Program-made: the position numbers and the translations under genes
In this document: in pieces, positions 1-8,227 of the stretch
Numbering within the stretch: position 1 is the stretch's first letter
How the letters are laid out: every line of letters begins with the position of its first letter
The notes under the pieces: generated by a model
Databases searched by the model: none
Told to the model about the DNA's origin: nothing
What the model saw: only the letters and a program-made list of their open reading frames with translations
Origin: Candidatus Opimibacter iunctus
GTDB lineage: Bacteria > Bacteroidota > Bacteroidia > Chitinophagales > Saprospiraceae
Direction: 5' to 3'
Assembly: GCA_016716665.1 (NCBI GenBank)
Contig: JADJVH010000011.1
Location: forward strand, 124,001 to 188,000
DNA: 64,000 nucleotides

Positions 1-1
1 T

Positions 2-592
2 TCCTCCTTGCGCCGGGCCATGCAGAATGCCAAGAGTGTCAACATGCCCAAGGACAAGGTGGAAGCGGCGATCAAGCGCGCCATGGGCAAAGACATGGCC
101 AATTATGAAGAGGTGATGTATGAAGGGTATGGCCCGCACGGTGTCGCCATCATCGTCGAAGCCGCTACAGATAATATCGTTCGTACCGTAGCCAATGTAC
201 GTTCAGCCTTCAACAAGGGAAATGGTGCGCTCAGTACCAGCGGAAGTGTGAGTTTCCAGTTTAGCAAAATGGGTGTTTTCAACCTCGAACCTGAAGGTCT
301 CGACCCTGAAAACCTGGAACTGGAACTCATTGATTTCGGATTGCAGGAAATGGGAGAAGGAGTCACTGAAGATGGTAAGGATGTCCTGGTGGTCCGTTGC
401 GCCTTCGCCGATTTCGGCAAGATGCAAAAGGCCCTCGAAGAGCGGGACATTAAGGTGCTGACCTCCCAGTTTGAATGGATCCCCGCCACCACTGTGGAGC
501 TGGACGAAGCTGCTGCAGAGGAAGTATTGAAACTTGTAGCACGGATAGAAGCGGATGAGGACGTCCAGCATGTGTTCCACAACCTGGCCTGA
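2..592 (+). CDS. YebC/PmpR family regulator (5' end outside window)
   Basis: The frame is already open at the window edge and ends with TGA at 590-592, so this is the C-terminal part of a protein. About 45-50 residues are probably missing compared with the usual ~240-residue family. The visible part begins with the family signature QNAKSVNMPKDKVEAAIKRA, followed by YEGYGPHGVAIIVEAATDN, both typical of YebC/TACO1 proteins. The family comprises cytosolic DNA-binding regulators; some members are now linked to translation of proline-rich stretches. The internal TTG at 8-10 is not the true start because the coding match continues upstream of it. The gene converges on the secreted protein at 760-3285, with a symmetrical terminator between them. 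Confidence 0.93.
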   Translation, partial: SSLRRAMQNAKSVNMPKDKVEAAIKRAMGKDMANYEEVMYEGYGPHGVAIIVEAATDNIVRTVANVRSAFNKGNGALSTSGSVSFQFSKMGVFNLEPEGLDPENLELELIDFGLQEMGEGVTEDGKDVLVVRCAFADFGKMQKALEERDIKVLTSQFEWIPATTVELDEAAAEEVLKLVARIEADEDVQHVFHNLA

Positions 593-649
593 TCAATGGA
601 GTAGAGGGGGGCTGTTGCAAGGTTCGAAACCATCAATAATCAACAGAAA

Positions 650-687
650 AAGACAGTGTGGCACACCTAGGTGTGCCACACTGTCTT
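650..687. terminator. Bidirectional terminator, perfect 38-bp palindrome
   Basis: The two 19-base halves are exact reverse complements (half = AAGACAGTGTGGCACACCT), with A-rich sequence on the left. It lies between the converging yebC-like gene (+) and the T9SS protein gene (-), where a shared terminator would be expected. The terminator role is inferred from position and structure. Confidence 0.75.
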
Positions 688-759
688 AACATATTGAGAT
701 TCAGTCCGTTACAGGCACATTTAACACTTTTTCAAATTTTACTTTTTTACCGGTAATGC

Positions 760-3285
760 TTACCGGCAGATCAGGAATTTTTGGTGGTAAATCCTGTGCT
801 CACCTTGCAATATTAAGGTGTATAAACCAACCGGTAATGATGAAACGTCAAGCTTATTTCCAAATAGCCGATTTCTAAAAACAATATTTCCCTCACTATT
901 GAAGATAGAAGTGTTAACAGGGACAAGTGTGGCTTCATCTCCAAAATGTGAAATGTATAACATGTCGGTCACAGGATTTGGGAAGAGGTTTAATGTTTCA
1001 TTCTCCATCTTGCCGGTCGCGTTGATGATGACGATGATTGCATTTGACCTTGACTCACATCCTGAAGCTAAAGAAGTCACCACTACCTCATAGGTTCCAC
1101 TGGTTACCGGACTAAAGCTTTGCCCTGTTGCTCCTTCAACAGGTATGCCATGCAACAACCATTGATACGAACCTGAACCTGTTTCACAAGTCAGCACCCC
1201 ATTATTTTCAACAATGACTGCTTCAGGAACCTGATATGGAGAGGTGTTCAGGGTCAGCGTATCTGTAGTCTTTCCACAGGCATCTTGTCCCGTGACAGTG
1301 ACTTCGCCCGGTATGGCACCGGCAATGACGCGGATGGAAGATGTATTTGAATTGCCATAGATCAGCCAATCAGCAGGGAATGACCAATCAAACAGATCCA
1401 CATCTGATGATGCTACACTATAGGTTATTGTATCCCGCTGACAGGGAGATGTCTCGCCAGAAATGTCATAGAGTGTTGGACTGAAACTGCATGGAGAGTA
1501 TTTCACAATATTTCCCCCGAATCCTGTGCTCCATACCGTCTCCTTTTGAGGTATCGCATAGATTCCTAACAGGGCTTCCGGAGATTGATGATCCGGTATC
1601 CATGTCTGACCACCATCGTTTGTGCGCAGTATGATACCGGATCCCGCACCTCCGCCAGCAACCCAGCCGGTATCCGGATTGGTAAATGATACTGCTCTCC
1701 AGAAAGTACGGAAAGGTAGAACCATAGTCAGCCAATCAGCCCCGCCATTTGACGTATGCCATATCGTATCTGTAAATGATGAAGAGACAGCCCAGCCTTC
1801 ATTTTCGGTAGTAAAATGTATATCGGATAATTGGCTCCGGCCATCGTAGTGCTGGGAAACCCAGGTGTTACCTCCATTTTCAGTATACAGGATCTGTCCA
1901 TACCATCCGCATGCCCATCCTTTTTGTGCATTGACAAAATCCAGGCCCATCAGGATATCGGCAGGCTCTTCATACACTTTGTCCCACTGGGCACCTCCAT
2001 TTTCAGTTTTATATATACTACCGGATTCATTGGTAAGGACAGCAGATTGAAGGTTGAAAGCATGGAGGTCTGTCACTTGTCCCAGATTTTCACCGATCAT
2101 AGTCCAGGTGTCTCCCTGGTTGAGCGATCCAAAAACTTTTCCGGACGAAGAGCCAATGATCATAGCCTGCGCATTGACCATTTGTACTGCGAAGAAATTT
2201 TCTGTTCCGCCCAACTGAATTTTATCCCATGAGGATCCTCCACTGCTTGTTTTCAGCACGCCTCCTTCTGAGCCGCCTACCAGCCCAATGTCTTCATTGA
2301 AGAAATGGGGCATGTACATTGTGCCTTTTGCATTGGGTATCTGGTCTGACCAATTCATTCCGTAATCAGCTGAGTGGAGCAGGGACACATATTTGCCGGC
2401 CACCCACACATTTCCCTGTTCATTGGCATAGATCGCATTGGTTCTATTGCTGTTGATGATGGCGGGATCGGTTTCATGCCATTGGCCACCCCCATCCAGG
2501 GTATAAAAGATAAATCCGTTGTTCTGGCATGTCCATATTTCATTTTCGTTGACTGCATACAGATCCAGAATGGAATATGCGGGGGTGTCATGCATCTTCA
2601 CCCATGAGGTGCCTCCATTGGTGGTTTTGTATACAAAATCTCTCGAGCCCAGGAATCCAACCTGGTCGTTGAGCATTTGGATTTCAGCGATGACAGGGTG
2701 CTTGAGCGGATCTCTGAGATTCCATGAGGTACCTCCATCAGTAGTCACCCATACCTGGTTATTTTCGAAACCACCATATTGTACCCATCCGTTCAATGCA
2801 CTTGTAAAATGTCCTGCAGTGATGTTGGTTCCCGGCATATTGACGGATTCCCAGGTTGTTCCATGATCAATGCTGCGCCATCCATAGTCAGCGTCCAATA
2901 CGATGATTGATCCATCTGGCAATGCCTGGATTTTATAGACCAGTGCTGCGTTGATGTTTGCCTGGTGCCATGTCTGGCCTCCATCTCTTGAAATCACCAC
3001 ATCATATCCTCCGGCCAGGAGGATTTGACCTGCTGTCCCCGGTACAACCAGCACTGCCTGGTACAATAACCCAGCCTGCGGAAGTTGCCTGGGTATCCAT
3101 GTAGTACCTCCATTGGTAGTCGTGAAAAGGGTGCTTTCATCCCCGGCTGCTATGCCAGACAGGCCATCAAAGTCGATATCCTGCATGACAGCCAGTTGTG
3201 GGAAGGGGTTCTGCCGGATCCAGGATTGAGCAGTAGTGAGCGATACAAGCAGGAGGCATCCAAGAAGAGAGGCGGGTAATTTCAT
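760..3285 (-). CDS. Secreted beta-propeller protein with T9SS C-terminal sorting domain
   Basis: 841 residues. The N-terminus is a classical signal peptide (MKLPASLLGCLLLVSLTTAQ, cleavage after about residue 20). Residues ~20-610 carry about 13 BNR/YCF48-like motifs of the form (S/T)xxGGxxW, such as TTNGGTTW, SRDGGQTW, TENGGNTW and TNDGGQTW, predicting a multi-bladed beta-propeller. A PKD/Ig-like part follows (~620-750, containing DACGKT and GSYQWLLHG). The last ~75 residues (LFPNPVTDMLYIS ... LPVGLYTLILQGE ... KFLICR) match type A T9SS sorting domains, so export to the cell surface or medium is expected. The ligand or activity cannot be told from sequence. ATG start at 3283-3285. Confidence 0.9.
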   Translation of the reverse strand: MKLPASLLGCLLLVSLTTAQSWIRQNPFPQLAVMQDIDFDGLSGIAAGDESTLFTTTNGGTTWIPRQLPQAGLLYQAVLVVPGTAGQILLAGGYDVVISRDGGQTWHQANINAALVYKIQALPDGSIIVLDADYGWRSIDHGTTWESVNMPGTNITAGHFTSALNGWVQYGGFENNQVWVTTDGGTSWNLRDPLKHPVIAEIQMLNDQVGFLGSRDFVYKTTNGGTSWVKMHDTPAYSILDLYAVNENEIWTCQNNGFIFYTLDGGGQWHETDPAIINSNRTNAIYANEQGNVWVAGKYVSLLHSADYGMNWSDQIPNAKGTMYMPHFFNEDIGLVGGSEGGVLKTSSGGSSWDKIQLGGTENFFAVQMVNAQAMIIGSSSGKVFGSLNQGDTWTMIGENLGQVTDLHAFNLQSAVLTNESGSIYKTENGGAQWDKVYEEPADILMGLDFVNAQKGWACGWYGQILYTENGGNTWVSQHYDGRSQLSDIHFTTENEGWAVSSSFTDTIWHTSNGGADWLTMVLPFRTFWRAVSFTNPDTGWVAGGGAGSGIILRTNDGGQTWIPDHQSPEALLGIYAIPQKETVWSTGFGGNIVKYSPCSFSPTLYDISGETSPCQRDTITYSVASSDVDLFDWSFPADWLIYGNSNTSSIRVIAGAIPGEVTVTGQDACGKTTDTLTLNTSPYQVPEAVIVENNGVLTCETGSGSYQWLLHGIPVEGATGQSFSPVTSGTYEVVVTSLASGCESRSNAIIVIINATGKMENETLNLFPNPVTDMLYISHFGDEATLVPVNTSIFNSEGNIVFRNRLFGNKLDVSSLPVGLYTLILQGEHRIYHQKFLICR

Positions 3286-3397
3286 AATCCAGGTTTTTGA
3301 TCAATAATGATACAATCACAATGGATGTAAAGCTCCGGGATATGCGGGGCCCTGCCTTCACCCAAATGGGTGAAATAAAGGGGTTTAGCGGCATGAA

Positions 3398-3483
3398 AAA
3401 AGGGTCACCTAGAGGAGTGACCCTTTTTTGCGGACCGGACGGGACTCGAACCCGTCCCGGCTCAGCCGGGACCGTGACAGGGC
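3398..3483 (-). repeat. tRNA-Asp 3'-half repeat copy A with terminator
   Basis: Positions 3398-3454 are identical over 57 bp to 3976-4032, that is, to the terminator plus the 3' end (T-arm and acceptor strand) of the intact tRNA-Asp. Beyond that, the right anticodon-stem/variable part is replaced by a short hairpin (TCCCGGCT-GAGCCGGGA on the - strand), and the anticodon-loop segment CTGTCACGG is kept. The copy directly abuts the stop codon of the GIY-YIG gene. It cannot form a full tRNA because the 5' half is absent. Confidence 0.85.
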
Positions 3484-3749
3484 TATTTAGGGATTAATAT
3501 GTTAGTAGGCTGAAGGCATAACCATTCATAATATTCACTTTTACATTTTTTCAGTTTTCGTTCTCTTATCAGGGCGGATTTTTTGTCATGATGTATTTCG
3601 GCATAGATCATCTCCCATGGAATTTTATGTGAAGTATATCCTGATTGTCCTGAATTGTGCTCCGTAAGTCTTTTCGCGTAATCCATCGTAATACCTTTAT
3701 AATACGTGCCATCAACCTGGCTTTTTAAGATATATACGTAGTAAATCAT
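3483..3749 (-). CDS. Small GIY-YIG nuclease-domain protein
   Basis: 88 residues forming a single GIY-YIG domain. The N-terminus reads YYVYILKS ... GTYYKGIT, with YKG at the place of the YIG motif. It is followed by the conserved Arg and His/Asn of RLTEHNSG, then YTSHKIPWEMIYAE and the catalytic-type Glu in ALIRERKLKK. Free-standing proteins of this size (UPF0213/YhbQ-like) are common in Bacteroidota, and their substrate is generally unknown. The gene lies between degenerate copies of the tRNA-Asp 3' half (A on its 3' side, B and C on its 5' side), and its TAG stop touches copy A. This suggests a small tRNA-associated mobile unit (inference). All key residues seem present, so it may be active. 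Confidence 0.88.
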   Translation of the reverse strand: MIYYVYILKSQVDGTYYKGITMDYAKRLTEHNSGQSGYTSHKIPWEMIYAEIHHDKKSALIRERKLKKCKSEYYEWLCLQPTNILIPK

Positions 3750-3818
3750 AAACTTTAATTAAATCATTCAGCATTAAGTCTTGAGGTCGAAATAAAATTA
3801 GGGGGATTGAAGGTATGA

Positions 3819-3883
3819 TGAGGGGACTTTTTTCGTTTTGGACGGGACTCGCACCCGTCCCGGCTGAGCCGGGACCGTGACAG
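3819..3883 (-). repeat. tRNA-Asp 3'-half repeat copy B
   Basis: Diverged copy of the same unit as 3398-3483. A decayed terminator (GGGGACTTTTTT) is followed by the T-arm-like segment GACGGGACTCGCACCCGTC, the hairpin CCCGGCTGAGCCGGG and ACCGTGACAG. The T-loop carries GCGAGT instead of TCGAGT on the - strand. Confidence 0.7.
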
Positions 3884-3887
3884 CAAT

Positions 3888-3970
3888 AAAAAAGGGTCAC
3901 CTTGTTGAGTGTCCTTTTTATTTGAACCGTGTGGGACTCGCACACGTCCCGGCTGAGCGGACCGTGACAG
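3888..3970 (-). repeat. tRNA-Asp 3'-half repeat copy C
   Basis: Third degenerate copy. A partly deleted terminator hairpin is followed by GTGTGGGACTCGCACAC, which pairs in the same way as the T-arm of the other copies but with different bases on both sides. The central hairpin is shortened (CCCGGCTGAGC-GG). It sits directly downstream of the intact tRNA-Asp transcription unit. Confidence 0.7.
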
Positions 3971-3975
3971 GCAAG

Positions 3976-4007
3976 AAAAGGGTCACCTAGAGGAGTGACC
4001 CTTTTTT
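3976..4007 (-). terminator. Terminator of tRNA-Asp
   Basis: An 11-bp stem AAAAGGGTCAC/GTGACCCTTTT with an 8-base loop lies immediately 3' of the tRNA, followed on the - strand by CTTTTC. The same hairpin is copied in repeat A (3398-3429). Confidence 0.75.
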
Positions 4008-4008
4008 G

Positions 4009-4082
4009 CGGACCGGACGGGACTCGAACCCGCGACCTCCGCCGTGACAGGGCGGCATTCTAACCAACTGAACTACCGATCC
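4009..4082 (-). tRNA. tRNA-Asp (GTC)
   Basis: A 74-nt cloverleaf on the - strand. The acceptor stem is GGATCGG/CCGGTCC with discriminator G; the D-arm is GTTCAGTTGGTTAGAAT; the anticodon stem-loop is CCGCC-CTGTCAC-GGCGG with anticodon GTC; the T-arm is GCGGG-TTCGAGT-CCCGT. CCA is not encoded (the next bases are CAA). This is the only intact tRNA found in the window; three 3'-half copies lie downstream of it. Confidence 0.96.
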
Positions 4083-4105
4083 GGCTAGTCTCTAAAAAGA
4101 GAGTG

Positions 4106-4133
4106 CAAAGCTAAAATAAATTTCAAAAGTCAA
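4106..4133 (-). promoter_or_regulatory. Probable promoter of tRNA-Asp
   Basis: On the - strand TAGCTTTG (4106-4113) fits the Bacteroidota -7 consensus TAnnTTTG. TTG (4131-4133) lies 17 bases upstream as a -33 element. The tRNA 5' end is about 24 bases downstream. Confidence 0.6.
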
Positions 4134-4207
4134 TCATTTTTTTCTCAACCTTATTCTATCCTTCTTTTAGGGATAGGGGTACCTATCTTGTGGATTATTT
4201 CCACACC

Positions 4208-5440
4208 ATGAAGAATTGTCTAATCATTCTATTTATCAGTACGTTAGCCTGCACATCCACCAGGAAGATGGCAGAGCAATCTGACCATAATACCTACCAG
4301 TATGCTGTCGAACTGGCCCACAGATTTATCATCACAGATGGACATGTGGACCTTCCCTACAGGTTGAAAGTTAAAAATTTCAGGCTCGAGCGCGAGTATA
4401 TGGGTATCCCGATCCAGACATCGGAGGGTGATTTTGACTACGAACGGGCTAAGCAAGGAGGCCTCGACGCACCCTTTATGTCTATTTTTATACCCTCCTC
4501 CTACCAGAAAGACCCACAGTCCGCACATGAACTTGCGGACTCCCTTATCGACATGATGCATGGCATTATTGATGCCCTGCCGGATAATTTTGCCAGAGGC
4601 GAATCCCCGGAGATGATTGAAGCTAATTTTGAGAAAGGCCTGATCTCCCTCCCCATGGGTATGGAAAACGGCGCACCAATCCTGACGCTACAGGATGTAA
4701 AGTATTTCTATGACAAGGGGATCCGGTACATCACCCTCACCCACGGCAAAGACAATCAAATCTGTGACAGCTCCTATGATACCACCCGCACCTGGGGTGG
4801 CCTCAGCCCCTATGGGTATGAAGTCGTGGCTGAAATGAACAGGATAGGGATGATCGTTGATGTCTCCCATATTTCGGATAGTACCTTTTATCAAGTGATG
4901 AAGTTCGCTAAGGCTCCGGTGCTGGCTACACATTCTTCCTGCAGGGCATTTACTCCCGGATGGCAACGCAATATGAGTGATGACATGATCGTGGAGTTGG
5001 GCCGCAAGGGCGGGGTGATCCAGATCAATTTTGGTACAGATTTCCTGGATGCAGAAATTACCAAGGCAAGGACTGCAAACCGTCTGGAACTTGATAGTCT
5101 CCTCACACAGGCTGGCCTGAAAGCAGATGATACTTTAGCTAAACCAATTATCGACCAGTTTAGGATCGATCATCCTAATCTATACAGCGACGTGCAGCGT
5201 GTAGCAGACCATATAGATCATGTCGTCAAGCTGGCAGGTATAGATCATGTCGGGATTGGTTCTGATTTTGACGGTGTAGGGGATAGCCTTCCGACAGGAC
5301 TCAAGGATGTCAGTATGTACCCCAACCTGATCTATGAATTACTCAAGCGTGACTATTCGGAGGAGGACATCGAAAAGATATGTTATAAGAATGTCTGGAG
5401 GGTCTGGCATGCTGTGAACGCAATAGCCTCATCCAAATGA
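4208..5440 (+). CDS. Membrane dipeptidase, peptidase family M19, lipoprotein
   Basis: 410 residues from the ATG at 4208, chosen over the ATG at 4190 because it gives a proper lipoprotein signal (MKNCLIILFISTLAC, lipobox Cys at residue 15). M19 zinc-dipeptidase hallmarks are present: the metal-binding HVD in TDGHVDLPYR, the bridging Glu region GMENG, the second metal His region VSHISD ... ATHSSCR, and HVGIGSDFDG near the C-terminus. The family hydrolyses dipeptides, some with D-residues. As a lipoprotein it should act at the outer or inner membrane facing the periplasm. Its TGA overlaps the ATG of the next gene (ATGA at 5437-5440), which suggests translational coupling. Confidence 0.93.
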   Translation: MKNCLIILFISTLACTSTRKMAEQSDHNTYQYAVELAHRFIITDGHVDLPYRLKVKNFRLEREYMGIPIQTSEGDFDYERAKQGGLDAPFMSIFIPSSYQKDPQSAHELADSLIDMMHGIIDALPDNFARGESPEMIEANFEKGLISLPMGMENGAPILTLQDVKYFYDKGIRYITLTHGKDNQICDSSYDTTRTWGGLSPYGYEVVAEMNRIGMIVDVSHISDSTFYQVMKFAKAPVLATHSSCRAFTPGWQRNMSDDMIVELGRKGGVIQINFGTDFLDAEITKARTANRLELDSLLTQAGLKADDTLAKPIIDQFRIDHPNLYSDVQRVADHIDHVVKLAGIDHVGIGSDFDGVGDSLPTGLKDVSMYPNLIYELLKRDYSEEDIEKICYKNVWRVWHAVNAIASSK

Positions 5441-6322
5441 GCATGGATACTGCCCCAAGAGCACCTGTCAGTGATTTTAAAGGATGGGCCACTTTTGTGC
5501 TGCTTGCCTTCGTTTGGGGTGGTTCGTTTATTCTCATCAAGAAAGGCCTCATTCATTTTACCGCCATTGAAGTAGGCGCCATACGCAGAGCCCTCAGTGC
5601 AATAGCTTTTGTTCCTATCTTCCTGATTTCAAAGGTGAAGTTTCAAAAGCCAAAGTCCTGCTGGTCACCCTGGTTGTACTCACCGGCAATGGGATACCTG
5701 CCTTTATGTTTGCCCTTGCCGAAACGAGGCTGGGAAGCGCGGTGACCGGTGTCCTCAACAGCCTGACGCCAATATTCGCGCTGCTGATGGGCGTTTTCTT
5801 TTTCGGTACGAAACTAAGGCGCCATCATTTTACCGGACTAGCCCTTGGATGCATAGGGATCGCTGTCCTGATGATCGGGGAAAAAGACTGGCATGTGAGT
5901 TCCTATGTCATTTTCGTTGTGCTCGGTACGCTTTGCTATGGACTCAGTGCCAACCTGATCAAGAGATATTGCCAGGATGTGCATCCTATCGCCATTACCA
6001 CCATTGGATTTTTTTCCCTGGGCCTCATTTCACTGATCATCCTTGGTATATCAGGGGCATATCAGAAGATGACCTATCCTGATGTATGGCTTGAATCTCT
6101 TGCGCCGTTGTTTGCACTGGCCTGGTGTGCACAGTTTTTGCCAACATCTTATTTTATTGGCTCATTCAGCGCACGACTGCAGTCTTTGGATCTGCTATCG
6201 CTTATGCCATACCTTGCATGGCCCTGGTATGGGGTAGCCTTGATGGAGAAATCATCACCTGGTTTCAACTTGCAGGATTTGGTTTTATTATTGCAGCCGT
6301 GTATTCCTTGAGAAGGCACTGA
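5437..6322 (+). pseudogene. DMT/EamA-family transporter, two frameshifts
   Basis: Three overlapping frames together give one EamA-type permease of ~295 residues with about ten membrane segments. Frame 1 (5437-~5640) reads WATFVLLAFVWGGSFILIKKGL. Frame 2 (~5641-6122) reads VSKAKVLLVTLVVLTGNGIPAF and then ALAETRLGSAVTGVLNSLTP. Frame 3 (~6123-6322) reads CTVFANILFYWLIQRTTAVFG and then SAIAYAIPCMALVWGSLDGE. Each junction is repaired by adding one base (a G after 5640, a C near 6122), both in short homopolymers. This may be a sequencing error rather than true loss. Substrate unknown; family members export amino acids or other metabolites. Coupled to the dipeptidase by ATGA. Confidence 0.8.
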
Positions 6323-6348
6323 TTTTCTTAATCATCACGATTACCCTT

Positions 6349-6732
6349 ATGTTGCAGCAGCACCCAGGCTTATACTTTGCTCCCAGTGGTAAACATCGGT
6401 ACGGCATGTTTTGTACAGAAGATATTGTGGCGGACAGTGTGATTGAAATATGCCCGATCCTGGTCATCCCCGGCGAGCAGGCTAAAGAGATTGTGAGAGG
6501 ATACATCCTCTATGAGTATTATTTTGAATGGAAAAAGGAAAGCATCGCCCTGGCCCTTGGCTATGGATCCTTGTATAATCATACGCCCGATCCCAATGCA
6601 TTTTTTGAAGCGGATTATAAAAACCAGTATATCATCTTTAAGGCGGCAAAGGACATTCCTGCAGGGACCGAAATACTGGTGGACTATCATGCAGGCAATC
6701 CCGACGAACAAGTCTGGTTTGAAATTAAATAA
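6349..6732 (+). CDS. SET-domain protein (putative lysine methyltransferase)
   Basis: 127 residues, almost entirely a minimal SET domain. It contains KHRYGMFCTEDI (SET start), GYGSLYNHTPDPNAFF (the NH-x-PNa motif that builds the active-site pseudoknot) and IPAGTEILVDYH (the GEEI-xxDY motif). SET proteins use S-adenosylmethionine to methylate lysines. In bacteria such short free-standing forms are cytosolic and their targets are mostly unknown. It starts 26 bp after the transporter frame and may be its operon partner. It converges on the NlpC gene with only 21 bp between. Confidence 0.85.
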   Translation: MLQQHPGLYFAPSGKHRYGMFCTEDIVADSVIEICPILVIPGEQAKEIVRGYILYEYYFEWKKESIALALGYGSLYNHTPDPNAFFEADYKNQYIIFKAAKDIPAGTEILVDYHAGNPDEQVWFEIK

Positions 6733-6753
6733 TTTACCGCAGGAGGGTAGCGA

Positions 6754-7323
6754 TCAGCTTTTGACTTTCTTCAGCCCCTGGACCAAGGTGTTGAAATCGA
6801 CAGCAAAGAGAATCCGTTTTTTCCAGTATTCACTGTTCAGCACATTTTCGCTGTAGACACCTTTGTTGATCGTACTATGGATGACCCAGAGTTCATCATT
6901 CTTGTTTTTGGTTACGATGGCCACATGATGTATACTGCCATGATCACCAAAGAAAACAAGATCACCGGGGACTGCTTTTTTCCAGGGGATATGCGGAGCG
7001 GATGCCGCGAGGGATGAGGATGACCGGGGCAATTCGATTTTCTGTTTGCTGGCAACATAATACACCAGGCCGGAACAGTCAAACCCTTTTTTAGGGTCTA
7101 TGCTACCATACCTGTAAGTGGTTCCTTCATATTTCTGGGCTGTTTCGACCATTGCATTCTTGAGGGCGATTTCCTTGCCTGCGTCAGAATTGGAGAACGC
7201 CTTCTTCGTCTCAATGGCATACTCCTGGCGCTTTTCATTGTCATAGAGGGCGAGTTTGACATTGGAGCATCCCATCCCCATCACCAAGGCTATAAAAATA
7301 TATATGTATTTGATTATCTGCAT
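6754..7323 (-). CDS. NlpC/P60-family lipoprotein (C40 cysteine peptidase)
   Basis: 189 residues. The lipoprotein signal has a lipobox ending GMGC (Cys at residue ~19), followed by a C-terminal NlpC/P60 domain (~60-180). The catalytic Cys is in KGFDCSGLVYY, the catalytic His in SIHHVAIVT, and a third polar residue in LWVIHSTIN. PRSSSSLAAS and KAVPGDLVFFGD are also family-typical. Such enzymes cleave gamma-D-Glu-diamino acid bonds in peptidoglycan stem peptides. Membrane-anchored and periplasmic by its signal. Confidence 0.92.
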   Translation of the reverse strand: MQIIKYIYIFIALVMGMGCSNVKLALYDNEKRQEYAIETKKAFSNSDAGKEIALKNAMVETAQKYEGTTYRYGSIDPKKGFDCSGLVYYVASKQKIELPRSSSSLAASAPHIPWKKAVPGDLVFFGDHGSIHHVAIVTKNKNDELWVIHSTINKGVYSENVLNSEYWKKRILFAVDFNTLVQGLKKVKS

Positions 7324-7350
7324 TTGTATACATTAAAAGAAACTATAATA

Positions 7351-7358
7351 CAAATATA
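7351..7358 (-). promoter_or_regulatory. Possible -7 element for the NlpC/P60 gene
   Basis: The - strand reads TATATTTG, matching TAnnTTTG, 28 bp upstream of the start codon. No clear -33 TTG is present. Confidence 0.4.
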
Positions 7359-7366
7359 ATACCACC

Positions 7367-8140
7367 TTAAATATGAAAGTCATCCCTGTCCTGTAAAAAG
7401 CGGTATAGTTCCCTGTATGATGTGAGTTCCTGCTTATCTAACACGATACTTGCCAGTTCCTCCTTTTCCCCCGGATCCAGGACTACCTTTCCATTCATAT
7501 CGATGACACAGCTATGGCCATTATATTGTAGTCCGTTGCCATCCGTCCCGGTCCTGTTGACTGCTGCCACAAAGCATTGGTTTTCAATGGCTCGTGCCTT
7601 GAGCAGTGCATCCCAATGATGAATCCTGGGGGTGGGCCAATTGGCTACCACCATCAACAGGTCGTAATCTGAAGTGTTCCTGCACCATGCCGGAAAGCGC
7701 AGGTCATAACAGATGATTGGCATTATTTTCCAGCCTTTGATCTCTAAAACAACCTTTTGGCTCCCCGGAGTATAATGCAGGTGTTCATTGCCATAGGAAA
7801 AGAGATGTTTTTTATCATAGGTGGCCATGCTCCCATCCGGATAGGTGCAATACCAGCGGTTAAAGTAGGAGTTCCCTTCCCTGGTCGATATGCTACCGGC
7901 AATGCACGTATTTCTTTCTCTGGCTTGACTGATCATCCAGGTAAGCGCCTCACCGGAAGCATCTTCTGCAATATTTTCAGGCTTCATCGTAAATCCTGTT
8001 GACCACATTTCGGGCAGGATCACGAGGTCCATCCCCTGATGCTGGCCCAACAGGTGTTCGATACGTCGAATGTTCTCACCGGGTTGCTCCCAGGCGATGT
8101 CAAATTGAACCAGGCCGATATGTAAAGGTGATGTAGCCAT
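7367..8140 (-). CDS. Carbon-nitrogen hydrolase, omega-amidase (YafV/Nit2-like)
   Basis: 257 residues from the ATG at 8140 (MATSPLHIGLVQFD). An ATG further upstream at 8161 lies inside the L25 terminator hairpin, so it is rejected as a start. The nitrilase-superfamily triad is visible: Glu in LVILPEMWSTGF, Lys in YDKKHLFSYG, Cys in IICYDLRFPAWCRN. The CYDLRFP context and length fit the YafV/Nit2 omega-amidase branch, which deamidates alpha-ketoglutaramate or alpha-ketosuccinamate to recycle glutamine-transaminase products. Cytosolic. It ends ~43 bp before the NlpC start on the same strand. Confidence 0.88.
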   Translation of the reverse strand: MATSPLHIGLVQFDIAWEQPGENIRRIEHLLGQHQGMDLVILPEMWSTGFTMKPENIAEDASGEALTWMISQARERNTCIAGSISTREGNSYFNRWYCTYPDGSMATYDKKHLFSYGNEHLHYTPGSQKVVLEIKGWKIMPIICYDLRFPAWCRNTSDYDLLMVVANWPTPRIHHWDALLKARAIENQCFVAAVNRTGTDGNGLQYNGHSCVIDMNGKVVLDPGEKEELASIVLDKQELTSYRELYRFLQDRDDFHI

Positions 8141-8151
8141 AGGATAAAAAT

Positions 8152-8179
8152 AAAAAAGCATCCCGAAGGATGCTTTTTA
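8152..8179 (-). terminator. Rho-independent terminator of the L25 gene
   Basis: Stem GCATCC/GGATGC with loop CGAA, flanked by A-run and T-run (8152-8157 and 8174-8178). It lies 49 bp after the L25 stop and just before the nitrilase start, and looks bidirectional. Confidence 0.85.
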
Positions 8180-8227
8180 TCTGGTTTACAGTGATCCTGA
8201 CATGCGTTAAGATCAATGGGTTTTGTC

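Noticed and set aside
3398..3970. Additional tRNA genes
   Set aside because: The three units carry T-arm and acceptor-like sequence only; the 5' half and D-arm are missing and a hairpin replaces the anticodon 3' stem, so they are tRNA fragments.
7367..8161. Nitrilase start at 8161
   Set aside because: This ATG lies within the L25 terminator hairpin and encodes an unrelated MLFYFYP leader; the ATG at 8140 starts the conserved domain.
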